64,000 nt of DNA from Brachypodium distachyon (Eukaryota; Streptophyta; Magnoliopsida; Poales; Poaceae), in the NCBI RefSeq assembly GCF_000005505.3, contig NC_016133.3, positions 558,001 to 622,000 of the forward strand, written 5' to 3'. The notes beneath the pieces are model-generated. The model did no database searches. It was given only the letters and a program-made list of their open reading frames with translations, and was not told the origin of the DNA. The stretch's first letter is position 1, and each line of letters begins with the position of its first letter. Of this stretch, positions 1 through 11,737 are shown in pieces. A program made the translations under genes and the position numbers.

Positions 1-191
1 GACTACCATGTAATCTCTCCATCAATATCAAATGAGACAAGCAGGATGTAGTGGTATTATCTTTCGAGAGTTCTGAACCTGGTAAACCTTTGCCTCCCCA
101 TACTCGGGATCACCAACACACTCGTTGCTCTCATAAAACACAAACCCCGGCATTGTCGAAGTCACCCTTTCGTCATTGGCGCCGTCTGTGG
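1..191 (+). mobile_element. 3' end of a Gypsy-like LTR plus primer binding site
   Basis: The first 175 bases end in CA. They are followed, after one base, by a TGGCGCCG-type primer binding site at 177-191 (TGGCGCCGTCTGTGG), the arrangement seen just inside the 5' LTR of many plant Gypsy elements. The phrase around 90-115, including the 'gaacctgg-taaacc' wording, recurs in inverted form near 1690-1770, which supports LTR identity. No gag or pol reading frame follows, so this is an internally deleted or non-autonomous copy whose left end lies outside the window. Confidence 0.5.
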
Positions 192-1589
192 AAGAACATG
201 TGTTGTACTCACGGTTTCGGCGGCTCCATTATCATCAGCCAGCAACTCGCCGACTTCAAATAAACCGATCTACCGAATCAAGAAATCAAGACGAGCATCT
301 CTGCGATCTACATCAACGACATCGCAGAATCGATCCGACTCACCGATCTGGCAAACGATCGGCAAGGCATCTTCAACTAACGCGAAAAGCGCACCTACGT
401 CATTGCGTTCACATCAGCTTCAAGTTCTGAGCCGCCTGGGGACATCGTCATCGAATTACGGTCGGCTGAGCGCTGCTCTTGTCGATCTAACAGCCTAGCC
501 GGCCCACCTCTAGCCTGCCTCGTGTCCCCCGACGCTCCCTCGACTACGAATAGTCGAACCCTCTTCGAATATGATGACTTGATGCACTTCCGAGTCCTCG
601 TAGTCGAAACACCTTCGACTCCACGTGCTAGCATCTAACATGCCGCCTGAGTAGCTGAATCTGCCTACGAAGTCGAACCCTTGAACTCCAACCCAGTTGC
701 AGCCCAACTAACAGGTTGGCATGGGACAGAGACGATGAGCGTCAGGCTAACGAAAGGGCCTGCGTACTAGATAGCACGTCGAGTTCGGTCAAATAACAAA
801 ACCACTGCTAAAGTAAAAAATAAGCTAATGAGATATTTTACAAGAACACAATACTTTAAAATTGTTTTGCAATGACTGCATGTCACATCAAGTCAGGCAC
901 GAAGGCCACGGAGACTTGAGCCTATGCTCGACTACTAGCAGTCGAACATAGCCTCGGGGGCTACTCCCACCGGGAGTGTTGGCCGCACACCCGGTAAGAA
1001 GCAAGAACGAATGAAGACGGAGTCGGTACATCGGCTCCACCGCGCTTCGGGTTCGCCAACTGCATCGTCCTTCAGGTCCGTCGACCGTACCACCCTTCGG
1101 GTCCGCCGGCTTTGCCGTCCAAGCGTCTGGCCCGCAACATCGACTCCGTCCGCGCCGTGTCGACCTCGTTCGACACGACTCCGCCGCCACGTCGACTGCA
1201 ACTACACAATATGTGGCCCGCAACTTTGAGTCTCTACCCGAGTCTACGACTCGACTAGACACTCAGGGGTTACTCCCACCGGAAGCGCTGGCCACGCACC
1301 CAGGACTTCGCCTGCATCGTCCTTCGGGTCCGTCGACCCCGCCACCCTTCGGGTCCGCCGGTTTCACCATCCTTCAGGTCCTCAACAGAGTCGACCACGA
1401 TTATCTGCGCCAACGTGCACCGGGCCCAAGTCGAGTACTCTCCATGGTCGGCCACATCAGCCAACTGAACGGCTAAAACTGCATCCGACTACAAACAGTC
1501 GAAACAAATTTCCGGGTCGCATCTGCTGCGGAAACATACCCGAAGCCACGTCCATGACGTGAAGGTAAGACCCGTAGGTTTCCTACTGG
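192..1589. other. Non-coding retroelement-like internal sequence
   Basis: There is no convincing gene here. The stretch carries diverged internal repeats: 'gtcgacta/agtcgaa' motifs near 530-620, 925-950 and 1245-1255, and two related blocks at about 950-1110 and 1260-1385. Those blocks share the 'ggggctactcccaccgg' and 'cttcgggtccgccgg' wording. Such arrays are common in the untranslated interior of grass Gypsy-type elements. All open frames are short and unlike known proteins. Confidence 0.35.
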
Positions 1590-2060
1590 GCCTGGTGACA
1601 AAGCTGTGGCTTCGTCAATGCCCATACTGATGGACTTATGTTCTAGGGAGAGCGACATGTGTATGCGTGGTGATCCCGTCGGCTGACAAGAAGGAGGCAA
1701 AGATTTACCCAGGTTCAGGGCCCTCCGTGAGGTAATACCCCTACGTCCTGTTTATCTGAGCTTGTATTACTGATGAGGTTACAATGTTGCCGCGGAGGTT
1801 ATGGTGCGCAGATTGGATCTGACGTGTTGCGTATGAGATAGAGTGGGTGTCGGGGCCCTCCCGGGTGCCCCTCCTAGTCCTTTATATAAGAGGCTAGGTC
1901 TCGAGTGCAGAGTCCGGGTAGGTTTACAATTTGAGTTTAAAGTATGAACCAACCTCTCTGACCCTACATACACCGTGCACGTTATAAACATACACGCAGC
2001 AGGCACGACGTATGTCGCAACAACAGGTACCACAACACTGCTTGTGAACACAGCATACTC
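1590..2060 (-). mobile_element. LTR-like fragment in inverted orientation
   Basis: Read on the minus strand, 1770 down to about 1590 resembles positions 20-175 of the window (cgggatcacc, cctgaacctgg-taaa, gcattg-cgaag). A TATA-like TATATAAAG lies on the minus strand near 1880. It therefore looks like an LTR of the same or a related family in the opposite direction. Its outer limits are not defined and no target duplication was found. Confidence 0.35.
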
Positions 2061-3859
2061 TTGCGGTCTTGCCCGACACTCCCTATCGCCGTGGCGTGGT
2101 CCAAGGTAATTAAATTACGGCGTCCATCCAGCGATGGCGGGATATGCCTGATGGAGCTCTCACTCTCAGGCGATAGACCGTTAGCTCCCTCTGAGCCTCT
2201 GACGCCGTCCAAGTCCAACAGGTCTCCGTTGCTTTGGACCGGCCAGGTCGTCGATGTTTTGGCCCATCGCTTTCCAAGTTGTTAATGTTCTATCTTCCAT
2301 CCTTCAATGTGCTGTCTGCCGGGAGTAGTACGTTTCTGTATCACGGTCAGAGAAAGGCCTGAAGGGCGAACGTGCAAGTGTAGCTCCCCATTGTCGTCCT
2401 CCGATCCTGTTTTCTTTGAGCTCTCATTGCATGCCAATCCAATATATGGCCAGTGGACAAAACACAAGCAGAGGCATTGTCCCCACCCCTGTGCATGAGG
2501 CCGTGACGACACAAGCAAAGAAGGGCCATCATCGTACGTATTCTGCATGCTCGTTCGCCCTGGTGGAACGTGCGATCGGTCGTTCCTCGGGAAGACAATG
2601 CCACCCGTCAACGGGATGAAGGGTAAGGTGAATCCTTGACTAGTGGTGGCAGCGGCCGCGGGACCTCTGAATGGAACGCAGCCACGCACGCGGTAATTTT
2701 CCACACCTTGGTCGTGCTGGTTTCGTGGGAGCTTTGGAATGACCGGAACACCAGATGTTGAGCACAAGGTGCACGCGGCACGGCGGCGGCAGCAAGTTCG
2801 GTTGCTTGTTTTCTGAGTAATTCGTTCTTGAGCCGGGAGTTCTTTTTCCTAGAGAAAATCGCGTTTGTTGGGCTTGGACATCTTCCTTTCTAGAGCTGGA
2901 GGCACCAGGCACGGCTGCGGGCCGACTCTGCCAGACAGTGCCACTTAGCTGGGCCTCGGTGTTCGGACCTCCGAGTGTTTTCGGCCTAGCCCAGCTGCCC
3001 AAAGGAGAGAAGAGAGACAGAGAAGGCCCAGACAGAGTGGCCAACGTCGGAAGCAGCTCGCGCCCGGCGGCCATCGCGCCAACAGCCAACCTGTTCCGTC
3101 GACGGCGCCGTCCACGGTGCCAAGTCCACTGAAGAAGAAGTTTCATGGATTCGAGCCTTCGTCGACTCGATCAGTCGACCAATCAACCTCACACAATGCA
3201 AAACCAGTGCGACAGTGTCACCGCGTCGGGTACAAAACGCTCGTGTGTTCACCATGGCACATGGCAGCCAGCACATCAATCCTTTTCCTGATTCTTCAGC
3301 GACGTCTGTAAGAAGGTGGGTGACGTCCAAGGGTAACACCGAGGACACCACCGCCGCTAGCCTTAGAGGCCTCTAAGGCGGGGCTTTCGTCCAGAATCCA
3401 ATAGCATCGACAACCGAAGAATGGGTTCTTCAACGACGACTCCAAGGAGGTATGTGGCGCCTGAGACATCACCGTCGTCAGCCCGGCAAGAACCGGGCTG
3501 AGCTTTCGACCATGCTTCCAAGGGCTCCTCCATGCACAGACGCTACGAACACTACACAGTGCGGCATGGGGATGCGGAGCACGCCACCGCCCAAGACTCC
3601 CAGCAAATCCAGGGGATGCCAGCGCCCACACGAAGGGGATCCGCCACACAACAAGGAGACATCCCTGTTGCGTGCTGGAGCTGCGTCGGTGGAGGCCCCA
3701 ATCGCCGGACCCGCAGATGGCCTCCGCGGAACGCCCGGACCCCGGGAGGCGCGACCACAGCAGCGCCTCGTGGATCGACCTAGGCATGAGCCATGGTCGG
3801 CAGACCCGACCCCGACGCGAGTCCTGAGGGCTGGAGCTGAGGCGGTGCGAACATAAGAT
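2061..3859. other. Unidentified gene-free stretch
   Basis: No gene is supported. Open frames on both strands are short, of biased composition, and overlap each other. The part from 3330 to 3850 is GC-rich and reads like a piece of a repeat. No terminal repeats or target duplications were recognised. Confidence 0.3.
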
Positions 3860-5470
3860 TGATATGTGCCCTTGTGGTTCGGATTTGTGATGAGTGATTG
3901 TCAACGTGATTCACGTCTTGGGTTGAGTTTGTGAACTAACCATGGCGTGAGTTAGGTTGTGCAACATGTCTCTTGCCTTGTGGTGCGCAGGTGTGGAGCT
4001 CAGAGGCGATGGTCGACGGCGAGGTGAAGGTCAAGTAGGGACGTGCCGTGCCAATAGACCGGGAGCGGTGAAGGACGGACGTGAGGCTTGGACTGAGGGA
4101 CCAGGAGGCCGAGTGACCAGCCGCGGTGGCTGACACTTGGGGACATCGACAAGCGCAAGTGTACTTGGAGGAGTGACTGTGTTGACCGAGTCAAGACGGC
4201 GGACGTGCAAGTGGAAGACTTGGTGGATGGGCGGTCAAGGACGAGGTGACACGCGTCGAGTTACGGGGGACGCGTATGGAGTACGCTACCCGCGAGTGGT
4301 TTGGTGGGTTGAGCCTCAAAACCACCGGGTGGACGGTTTCGTGGGTTTGAGTCTCAAAACCTGGACGGAGGTTCCGAGGAGGAACGGCGGCGGCACGTGA
4401 CAGAATCACAGAGGTTGCATCAAAGCGAAGAAAATCTGTGAAGGAAGCATGGTCATCCTATCGACAAAAATCGGGTTGGACCATAATGCCCTCAGGCTAG
4501 GTGGTTCGCTCTAAAATATCTAGGGGCACTAGTGGAATTGTGTAATAGGCCTATAAATAAGATGGAGCTGCCTCCACTCAGTCTCACCTCTTGAGTATTT
4601 TCATTCCCACTCTCTAATTTCCCCTCCTCTAGGGTTTGCTCTTTAGGTCCACCGATAAACTAATCGAACTCTATGTATTTCCTGTGAATCTTTGATATGG
4701 GAAGTGAGGCCCTAACCTCACTTTTTGTCCTCCGGGATTCGAAATTGGTGCTTATGATTTTGCTTTTGTAGTTTGGTTGTTCTTCGCGTTCTTGTTTTTC
4801 CCCTTCCCCCTCCTCTCATGTTCTTGCTTGGATCTTGAGTTTTGGGGTGTTTTGGGTCAAACCGATTGTTGGAAGATAAATTAGGATGTGAGTTGATCCC
4901 TTCCACCGGAGGAATTTGTTTAAATTCTCACGAGTTCAAAGATCGGGGCGATTCAATTAAAGGGGAGAAAAACTCGTTCTTGCACGGATTTTCTTCGTTT
5001 CATGGAGTTAGAGTTTGTCTTGGGTGATGATCTTCTAGGAGTATCCTACCAACTCCGTGATAATCCTCTCTGCAAAGTTTCAAGTCGTTCCGGGTTGATT
5101 TGATCGAGTTTTGGCTGTTGAATCGATTTTCCCGAGAACTGCTCGTACATACCTGACATGTACGGTGTAAATGTCGGACATGTCCGGTAAGTTAAACTTT
5201 TGAGTTTGGAGCTGAAATTTGATGGAGACCTACCTCAATGTGTCTAGAGACCGGTTGAAATTTCATAATTTTTGGACACCATTGATAGGGTTTTTGGTTT
5301 TTGTCTCAAAGTCGCTCTGTGCTGTTCAGCATGCCGAATGTGTCCGGTATTCATATCGGATGTATCTGGTATGTGCTGATTGCGCTCAGTTCAGCAGCTT
5401 CTCTGAGGTTGTGTTTAGCGGACATGTCCGGTGCAGTTCCCGGACAGGTCCGGTGTAACACCCTCGGTGT
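3860..5470 (+). mobile_element. Probable LTR-like retroelement segment
   Basis: The stretch is non-coding and laid out like an LTR or retroelement leader. A TATA-like 'cctataaata' near 4551 is followed by a T/C-rich leader, and short words such as 'gacatgtccgg' recur at about 5175, 5423 and 5445. A phrase near 3940 ('catggcgtgagtta') recurs at 41384 inside the solo LTR of 41225-42555, hinting at a related family. Terminal repeats and target duplications were not found, so the limits are approximate. Confidence 0.3.
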
Positions 5471-5795
5471 TACTGCTTTAATAAATCGCTAAATCATATC
5501 ATGAGCATCATGTTTATGTGTTATTGCATGAAATGAAGTGTGCAAATAAATACTGGTCACTTAAAATAATTAACGAAAATGAAAAATGAAAGGAAACACT
5601 ATGATTCATGTTATATCAATTGAGCTTGTACATCAAATTTTTATGAGGAAATTGCACTAGCAGTCCACGAACTTGGCAGTCGGGTTCACTTTAGTCCACT
5701 AACTCTTAAACCGTGCACCGTTAGTCTAAATCTCGGTTAACTCATTTGTGAGGCGTTAAGTAGCCACGTGGCAGGTGACGTGGCGGTGGGCAGGG

Positions 5796-5842
5796 CGCGG
5801 GAGGGGGTTTCTGCATATTCTCTTTTGCGTTTAGCCCCCTGC
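5796..5842 (+). repeat. Left inverted-repeat arm of the Mutator-like element
   Basis: It matches the reverse complement of 7880-7930 with only a few differences across about 47 bases. Confidence 0.7.
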
Positions 5843-6017
5843 ATCTTTATTCAATCTGATCCCCGCCCAACCTAAATCCCCCACCTGAGAAGCACGTGAG
5901 GAAGACGAACCGCCACTCGCAAAAGCGCTCCTTTCTCCTCGCCTCTTCTGTCTTCGACGTGCTCGAGGGCGGTGACGGACTAGGAGACGGCAGCGACCGC
6001 CTTCCGCGGTGTTCGCC

Positions 6018-6990
6018 ATGGAAGCTCGTCGACGCAGGGTCGGCGACGATCCGCCTGATTACAGTGAGTTCTCCTCCCCTCTCTCTCGCAATAGCCGTAC
6101 GAAAAATTTGGGGTTTTTGCGCGTGATGATCGTTGTGGTATGAGGGTAATTGGAGGTTGGATTTCGGTTGTGTAGGCCATCAATTTGTGCGTAGGGTCTT
6201 TAGATGATGATTTTGGTGCTCCTGTATGACATTAGTTGGCAGAAATTTAGGGGATTTCCTTTGGCACTGAGTTCATCATGTGTGGGTTTACCAATTTAGT
6301 GCCATTCTTCTGTTCGCAATGATTATGATTTGTCTCATATACATACCAATTTTGTGTGCACACAGCTTTAGTAAGGGTTAGGGTTTGGCTTAATTTTCCT
6401 TAGGTTACAATGTGCTGTGTTGTAGGTGCATATGGTGATCATTTCAGTGTGGAAATACACCATGGTGGCTTCTTCTGCGGTTTAAGGCCAAATAGTTCCT
6501 ATTTGGATGGTACAGCAGATTGGTTTGATTTCTGTGAGCTGATACCTGGTCAATGCTGTGGATAGATGATTTCGGGACACAACTTGGATATGGAACCGAG
6601 TTAAAGAAGATGAAGTTCTACTGGTGTGAGCCAGAAAAGACAGTGGCCACTGGCCTAAGGAAAGTTGGCAACTGATGCTGGTATGATTGCCATGATTGCA
6701 GCAAAGCAATCAAGCCGTAATCTAGTCATCTTCCTTGATCATGTCAACTTCTTAGCAAAGCAGATGTGTGATGATGTTATGGCACTTGGTCACAAGGCTT
6801 TGCCTCAAGTCATTAGCCCAAAGAAGGTTGTCCATCTGGATACAATAAATGAAAAGAAGGTGCCTGCTTTTTATCATGAAGTGGACAAGGTTGTGAGCCC
6901 ACGGAAGAGGAAAGGAAGAGATGCTGCAGAGGGGTCTAGAGATCTAGAAGATTTATCATCATCAGAAGAAGAAGAGGCTAAATATTCAGT
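6018..6990 (+). pseudogene. PB1-like domain gene relic of a MULE
   Basis: An ATG at 6018 opens a short exon (to 6063, donor GTGAGT). An acceptor at 6425 continues it in frame into HFSVEIHHGGFFCG and YLDGTADWFDFC, which resemble the N-terminal PB1-like domain of plant MULE-associated proteins. The frame then breaks. The continuation containing SMLWIDDFGTQLGY and KFYWCEP lies in a second frame (about 6540-6660). LVIFLDHVNFL and an acidic tail follow in a third frame (from 6665). At least two frameshifts make it non-functional. The domain name rests on remembered family resemblance and was not checked by a search. Confidence 0.5.
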
Positions 6991-7008
6991 AGAACAGAAC
7001 ACCCAACC

Positions 7009-7721
7009 TTACATCTCAGGATACAGAAGCCACATAACTGATGCAGCAACCTTGTTCATCTCCTGCACCTCTAATTCAAGCTTTCCTCTCTTTCTCTTCT
7101 CTGCCTCAACCTCATCTTCCAGGTCAGTGATGACCATGTCCTGACATGCAAGTTCTATCTCAAGATTTAACCTCCTTTTCTTCTCTGCCTCAACCTCATC
7201 TTCCAAGTCAGTGATGACCATGTCCTGGTATGCAAGTTCAATCTCCAGATTTAACCTCTGTGCTTCTAGCTTGCTCTGATCAGCCATTGCCTTCTTGCAC
7301 CCAAAGCATACAGTACTCTCAATCACATCTTCCATGTCAGCATCCTAAAGTTTCAATTTGTATTCGGATTCAAAAATCAAAATTTCAATTTCTATTCGAA
7401 TGGAAAAATCATCAGTCACTGACCTGCCCATTCCACATGATTTCTTGCTCACCATCACTGTACTATATTTCTTCTTCGGATGGTTCTTGGATGGGCCAAA
7501 CTGAGCCAATATAAGACCAAAAACCAAAAAATCAGCCAAATACAAAAGGAGAGAGAGGAGGGAATGCGTGAGGAGAGGACAAGCTCGTCACTTACCTGCA
7601 CGCTAGCAGAGCTGCATCCATCGTCGCGGAGCCAGGAGAACATCGATTCAGCCCCGTCGTCCGTGAATCCGCTGCGGCCAGGCATCCTCGATGCGGCGGT
7701 GCCGACGAGAACAGGAGGCAC
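7009..7721 (-). pseudogene. Coiled-coil ORF relic, right-hand gene of the MULE
   Basis: Read from 7721 on the minus strand, an ATG exon ends at a good donor (7596). A Lys-rich segment lies at 7500-7424, and a coiled-coil exon runs from 7344 to the stop at 7009. That exon begins with MEDVIESTVCFGCKKAMAD and contains a 28-residue segment repeated twice, exactly four heptads each (84 bp). The obvious splice choices do not keep one frame between the second and third segments, so the gene is probably broken or uses a different start at 7335. The function is unknown. Its convergence with the PB1-like relic suggests it was the element's second gene. Confidence 0.4.
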
Positions 7722-7879
7722 TGCGGAGGGGGAAGAGGAACAGGAGGCACTGCGGAGGGGGAAGGGGAACAGGAGGCATTGCCGGTGACGAATTTCAGGA
7801 ATTGGGGAAGAGGAACTGCGACGAGCTAGGGATTTGAGATTCCGGGGTGGGGATTTGAGGCAGGATCTGGAAAGAAATA

Positions 7880-7930
7880 GAGCAGGGGGCTAAACGCGAA
7901 AGAGAATATGCAGAAACTTCCTCCCGCGGA
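7880..7930 (-). repeat. Right inverted-repeat arm of the Mutator-like element
   Basis: It is the inverted counterpart of 5796-5842. Confidence 0.7.
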
Positions 7931-7989
7931 CGGGAGGGCAGGCGCCGGTGCGGTGAGCAAGCGAGAGGGAGAGAGAGACCGCGAGGAAG

Positions 7990-8170
7990 GAGGTGGCCTA
8001 GATATTTTACGGCCTTATCGGCTTCCACGCGGCCGATAGGGTTATTGTACCTCAAGGCCCAGTTGCGTGGGCCGTCTTGTCGGCTTCTGGACGGCCGATA
8101 GAAGCCTGTCGGCCCACTAGAAGCCGATAGTGGTCTAGTCTGCGGCTATCCAGTGGCTGACAGTCTCCTA
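7990..8170. repeat. Short palindromic GC motifs (cggccgatag / tcggctt)
   Basis: The words 'tcggcttc' and 'cggccgatag' recur in both orientations around 8018-8150 and could fold into small hairpins. Such clustered subterminal words occur in some plant DNA transposons. No element ends were recognised. Confidence 0.35.
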
Positions 8171-8765
8171 GACTTGCAATTTTTCTTAACCAAATGCTAC
8201 ATTTGCATTTAATCATTAAAAAAATATTATTTAAAAAAAAATCACAACCCTTATATTAAAGTTCTAAAACATTGTTAGAAATCCATGAATGTGATTACAT
8301 GCTACTATCATGATAACCTGCAAATTTTCATCAAAAGATACGTCCATTTGAATGTAAAAAATAAATAGAACCTTCAGAATGTAAGAATTAAGTAGGAACC
8401 TCGGGATGTCGATGCAGGAACTGATGATGTGGGTGGCAACAATGGTCCTGAAGGAGCGCCATTGTTGAAGGGCAGGACCATGAAGCTGGTGTTGCTGTAC
8501 CTAACGGTACAGCTATAGCTTTTGCGTTTGCCTTGTTCTGTCATGGAAAACCAGTCCGATGCATTCGCCGACAGCACATCCAGGCACTGCTTGCACTTCT
8601 CCGGCGGCAAATCCCAGGTGCACTGCATCAGCGCATATGGAGGATCATCGGCCACGCTGCTCGCCGCGAACCGATGGGGTGAAGCCACTACCTCACCAGT
8701 CAGGAGCTGCAACCTGTCCTTCACTTTTCCGCTATACGCCATTGCTGAGGAAGGTGCCGCACCAC

Positions 8766-10276
8766 CTGACGAGTAGATTATATCTGCGTGTATGTAGGAA
8801 TTAGAGTGTGTATATAGTTTTTATCATGGCATTGTGACATGTACCTAGTGTAGCCGATCCAAATTTGTGAAACATATATACATAGATTTAGAGGACATAT
8901 ATAAGTCAAACAAACATGTGGTGTGTATCAGTGTATGGCTGCTGGGTGCTGGGTCTCATTTGTATGTTTATATATTTGGTTGAATTTATAGAATATCTTA
9001 GCCAATTAACACTTTATTTGCATGGACTGACCGAAAAATTGAATGTATGTGGCAGAATCGATCTGGGCAAGAAGTCAAACATGTTTAACTTTGACTATCA
9101 ATATAAATAGATTTAATTACCATTATCGAGAACATCCATTTAAATTGAAACTACTATATTCAGTATGAAATAAACATTTGTAAAACATATTTATTTTTGT
9201 TCCAAATGATATGAATGATATAATTAAAGAAAATTGGTGGTCAAGTGTCAGTAAAGTTAGAGGCCATGCCAATATTTAAAACAACATATATTTACGATCT
9301 GTGGGAGCAATATAAATTCATCTTTTGCCTATGGACTATGGCCCATGAACACAACAAACGAAATCCAGGCTACCTGAACCATAAAATTTCCAATAGACAT
9401 AAAGTCAACTAATTTACCTCTTTCTCATTGCAAAAAAAAAAGTTCTTGTTTACTATATGGTTGACTACTAAAAGTAAATCCTTATCAAGTCCCACAACCT
9501 TTAAAAACCACTAGATCAAATTTAATCAAGATACTGAGTATAAGATTTGAAATGGTAAAGAAATATACTTTTGTTAAAGAATTACCTTTGGCGTTTTATT
9601 CCATGAGAAGGCATCCTTTATCAAAAAGGTACATCTATATGAATCTAAGATATATACTTGGGGAAATGCACCCGTGATCCCCCAAATTAAGTTTTGTCTT
9701 CCTTTTTTTTCCAAAAGGAAGTCAGAGATGTTCATTATGAGAAGAATTGTGAACTTAATTAACCACAATATCTGGTTCAACAATATGTACATTTCAATCC
9801 TTGCAGAAGAAAATGTACATTTCTGTATTGCAAATGATTTTTTTCTGACAGGGTTCGAGTTACCGGTACAGGAATATTCACCGGGGATGCCCGGTATAGA
9901 CCTAGTAACCGGAAAATTTCGGGAGGTAAGCGGACAGGAGCGTTCAAACGAATTTTGTATTTACCTTAACAGAACATATACTCCCTCAGTCCATAATATA
10001 AGGAGTATTAGGTTTCATTAAGACAAATTTTTGACCAACAATTATTCCATTAACACATATCTTGTAAGGTATGAAATCACATTTACTAAAATACTGGCCT
10101 GTTACCAGAACCTTAATTTTGTCCCTATACATCCGAGGATGTGCATTCGAAAATATGGCACTGGAGCAAAGACCATGTATGTGGAAATATGCTTACATAT
10201 ATGGAATTCAAAAACAACGTATATGAATAGAATTTAAAATCGAAAGTAATACTCGTAAACATTTAAGAGTTCTTAC
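8766..10276 (-). other. Intron of the DUF26 gene
   Basis: An AT-rich 1.5-kb intron. It contains a partial Stowaway-like end near 9979-10005 (ctccctcagtccataata) without a clear partner. No other gene was seen. Confidence 0.5.
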
Positions 10277-10413
10277 CAGTTTCAGCAGTACCAAGGAAGT
10301 TGGTATTGGAGTAGCGGACGAGGCACTTGTCGAAGACGGCAAGAACAATCGTGCTCCCCGGGCAGCGATTTGGCAGCCCGCCGCCGGTGTTGCTTCCAGC
10401 AGTGGCAGCGAGG

Positions 10414-11737
10414 TGAAGGGGCGCGTAGAGATAAACAAAACTTTTTCTACGCGAACTCCCAAGATCTAGCCGAGGTAGAAGGCCACAAGGATTACCACTA
10501 GACGCGTAGTTGCGGATTATCGATGCAGCGCCTTGATGCAGTGCAGTCCCTTGATCCGATCCAGCCGATCCAATCCCGCGATCGTCGAAGTGCTGAACGT
10601 ACAACACCTCTGCCAGTATCCACACGTGCGAGGAGGAGCTCCGGCGACGGACTGCTAGGTCCGGTGCGACGGTTGGACTGAATGGGGCTAGGGTTCTCAA
10701 TGCATGAGAGTGGCGAACCGTGCCCTTTGGGCATCCCACGCCCCTGCTAATATACCGAGTGGAAGTGGGCTCCAGCACTTGTGGCCCATCCACTCTGCGA
10801 GTCCAACTCGCATTGTCAGTCCATTTCCGGTTCGGGTCCAACCCGACCAAATACTTGCTCCTGCTCTTAAGTGTGTGACCCCGCAGGCTCATGGCGATTT
10901 GGACACGATTGGAGTCCGACTCTCAATCGATCAATCGGTAGCGGCTCCTAGCAGAACGTGTCGACTCCCAAGTACCATCGAGTCATGACGACGTACCTTC
11001 CAATGTGACATACGTCTTAGTCCCTTTTGCCTCACGATATATCTTGTCGAACTATAGGCGATTAATCGTCATCCCTTTAATAGTTCAACTCTCTTCTCGA
11101 TCCGTGATATACGATTCATCCGACAAACTCTTAGTCGATCGACCCGGTTAACAGTTAACCGAGTCGCGCATTGCCATGCTTCCCGAATCATATCACTCGA
11201 GAGGGCCCAGAGAATATCTCTCCAGTCAGAGGGGCAAAATCCCATCTTGGTTATCCACATCACACAGCTTGATTCTCAGTCAACCCGAACTCTGCCTTTA
11301 TAACTGCCCTGTTACGGAACAACGTTTGACAGAACCTAAGTTGGTGATCCACAATTCGGATTGTGCGATAAGCTCAGGTCTAAGGATTACATTGATTGAG
11401 ACATGCAAATGACGACCTACTCGTTGCATCTCAATATGAGTCAGTCCGACTCGCTAAACTCTTTATTCGAGTCCGTGTAAGCTGGAATGACATCACCATG
11501 CCCATGACAAGTGGAACCGAGTCATCAGCCAACTTTCACATTAGTCTAGGTTATGTGTCCAGCACAACCTCAATGACTAAGAACAATTTAGTATGAACAA
11601 CATGAATACATAGTTCCACAATCAAATCACATATTCAATGATACATATTAGATATTCAAACAAGGACAACTTAATAATCTTATGAATACATTGGAAATTA
11701 CATCATACGTGATTGCCTCTAAGGCATATTCCCAACA
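10414..11737 (-). mobile_element. Solo LTR, BARE/Angela-type Copia
   Basis: Read on the minus strand it begins TGTTGGGAATATGCC at 11737, the characteristic start of Angela/BARE LTRs, and ends CGCCCCTTCA at 10414. It is 1324 bp with TG...CA ends. A perfect 5-bp target duplication, CGAGG, flanks it (10409-10413 and 11738-11742). No internal domain or second LTR is present, so it is a solo LTR left by LTR-LTR recombination. It sits inside the first coding exon of the DUF26 gene; removing it and one CGAGG restores the exon frame. Confidence 0.93.

Larger units (their letters stand above)
5650..7935. mobile_element. Decayed Mutator-like DNA transposon
   Basis: Two inverted copies of an approximately 47-bp sequence bracket this region: 5796-5842 and, inverted, 7880-7930. 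Both contain the tttctgcatattctctt and gtttagccccctgc blocks. Two gene relics point inward from them: a PB1-like relic on plus starting 172 bp inside the left arm, and a coiled-coil frame on minus starting about 159 bp inside the right arm. Convergent genes driven from terminal repeats resemble MuDR organisation. Sequence outside the right arm does not match sequence outside the left arm, so the right terminus is lost or replaced. No transposase core is visible. Confidence 0.5.

Noticed and set aside
8916..10237. Short frames within the DUF26 intron
   Set aside because: AT-rich sequence between well supported exons. The frames are short and lack any family features.
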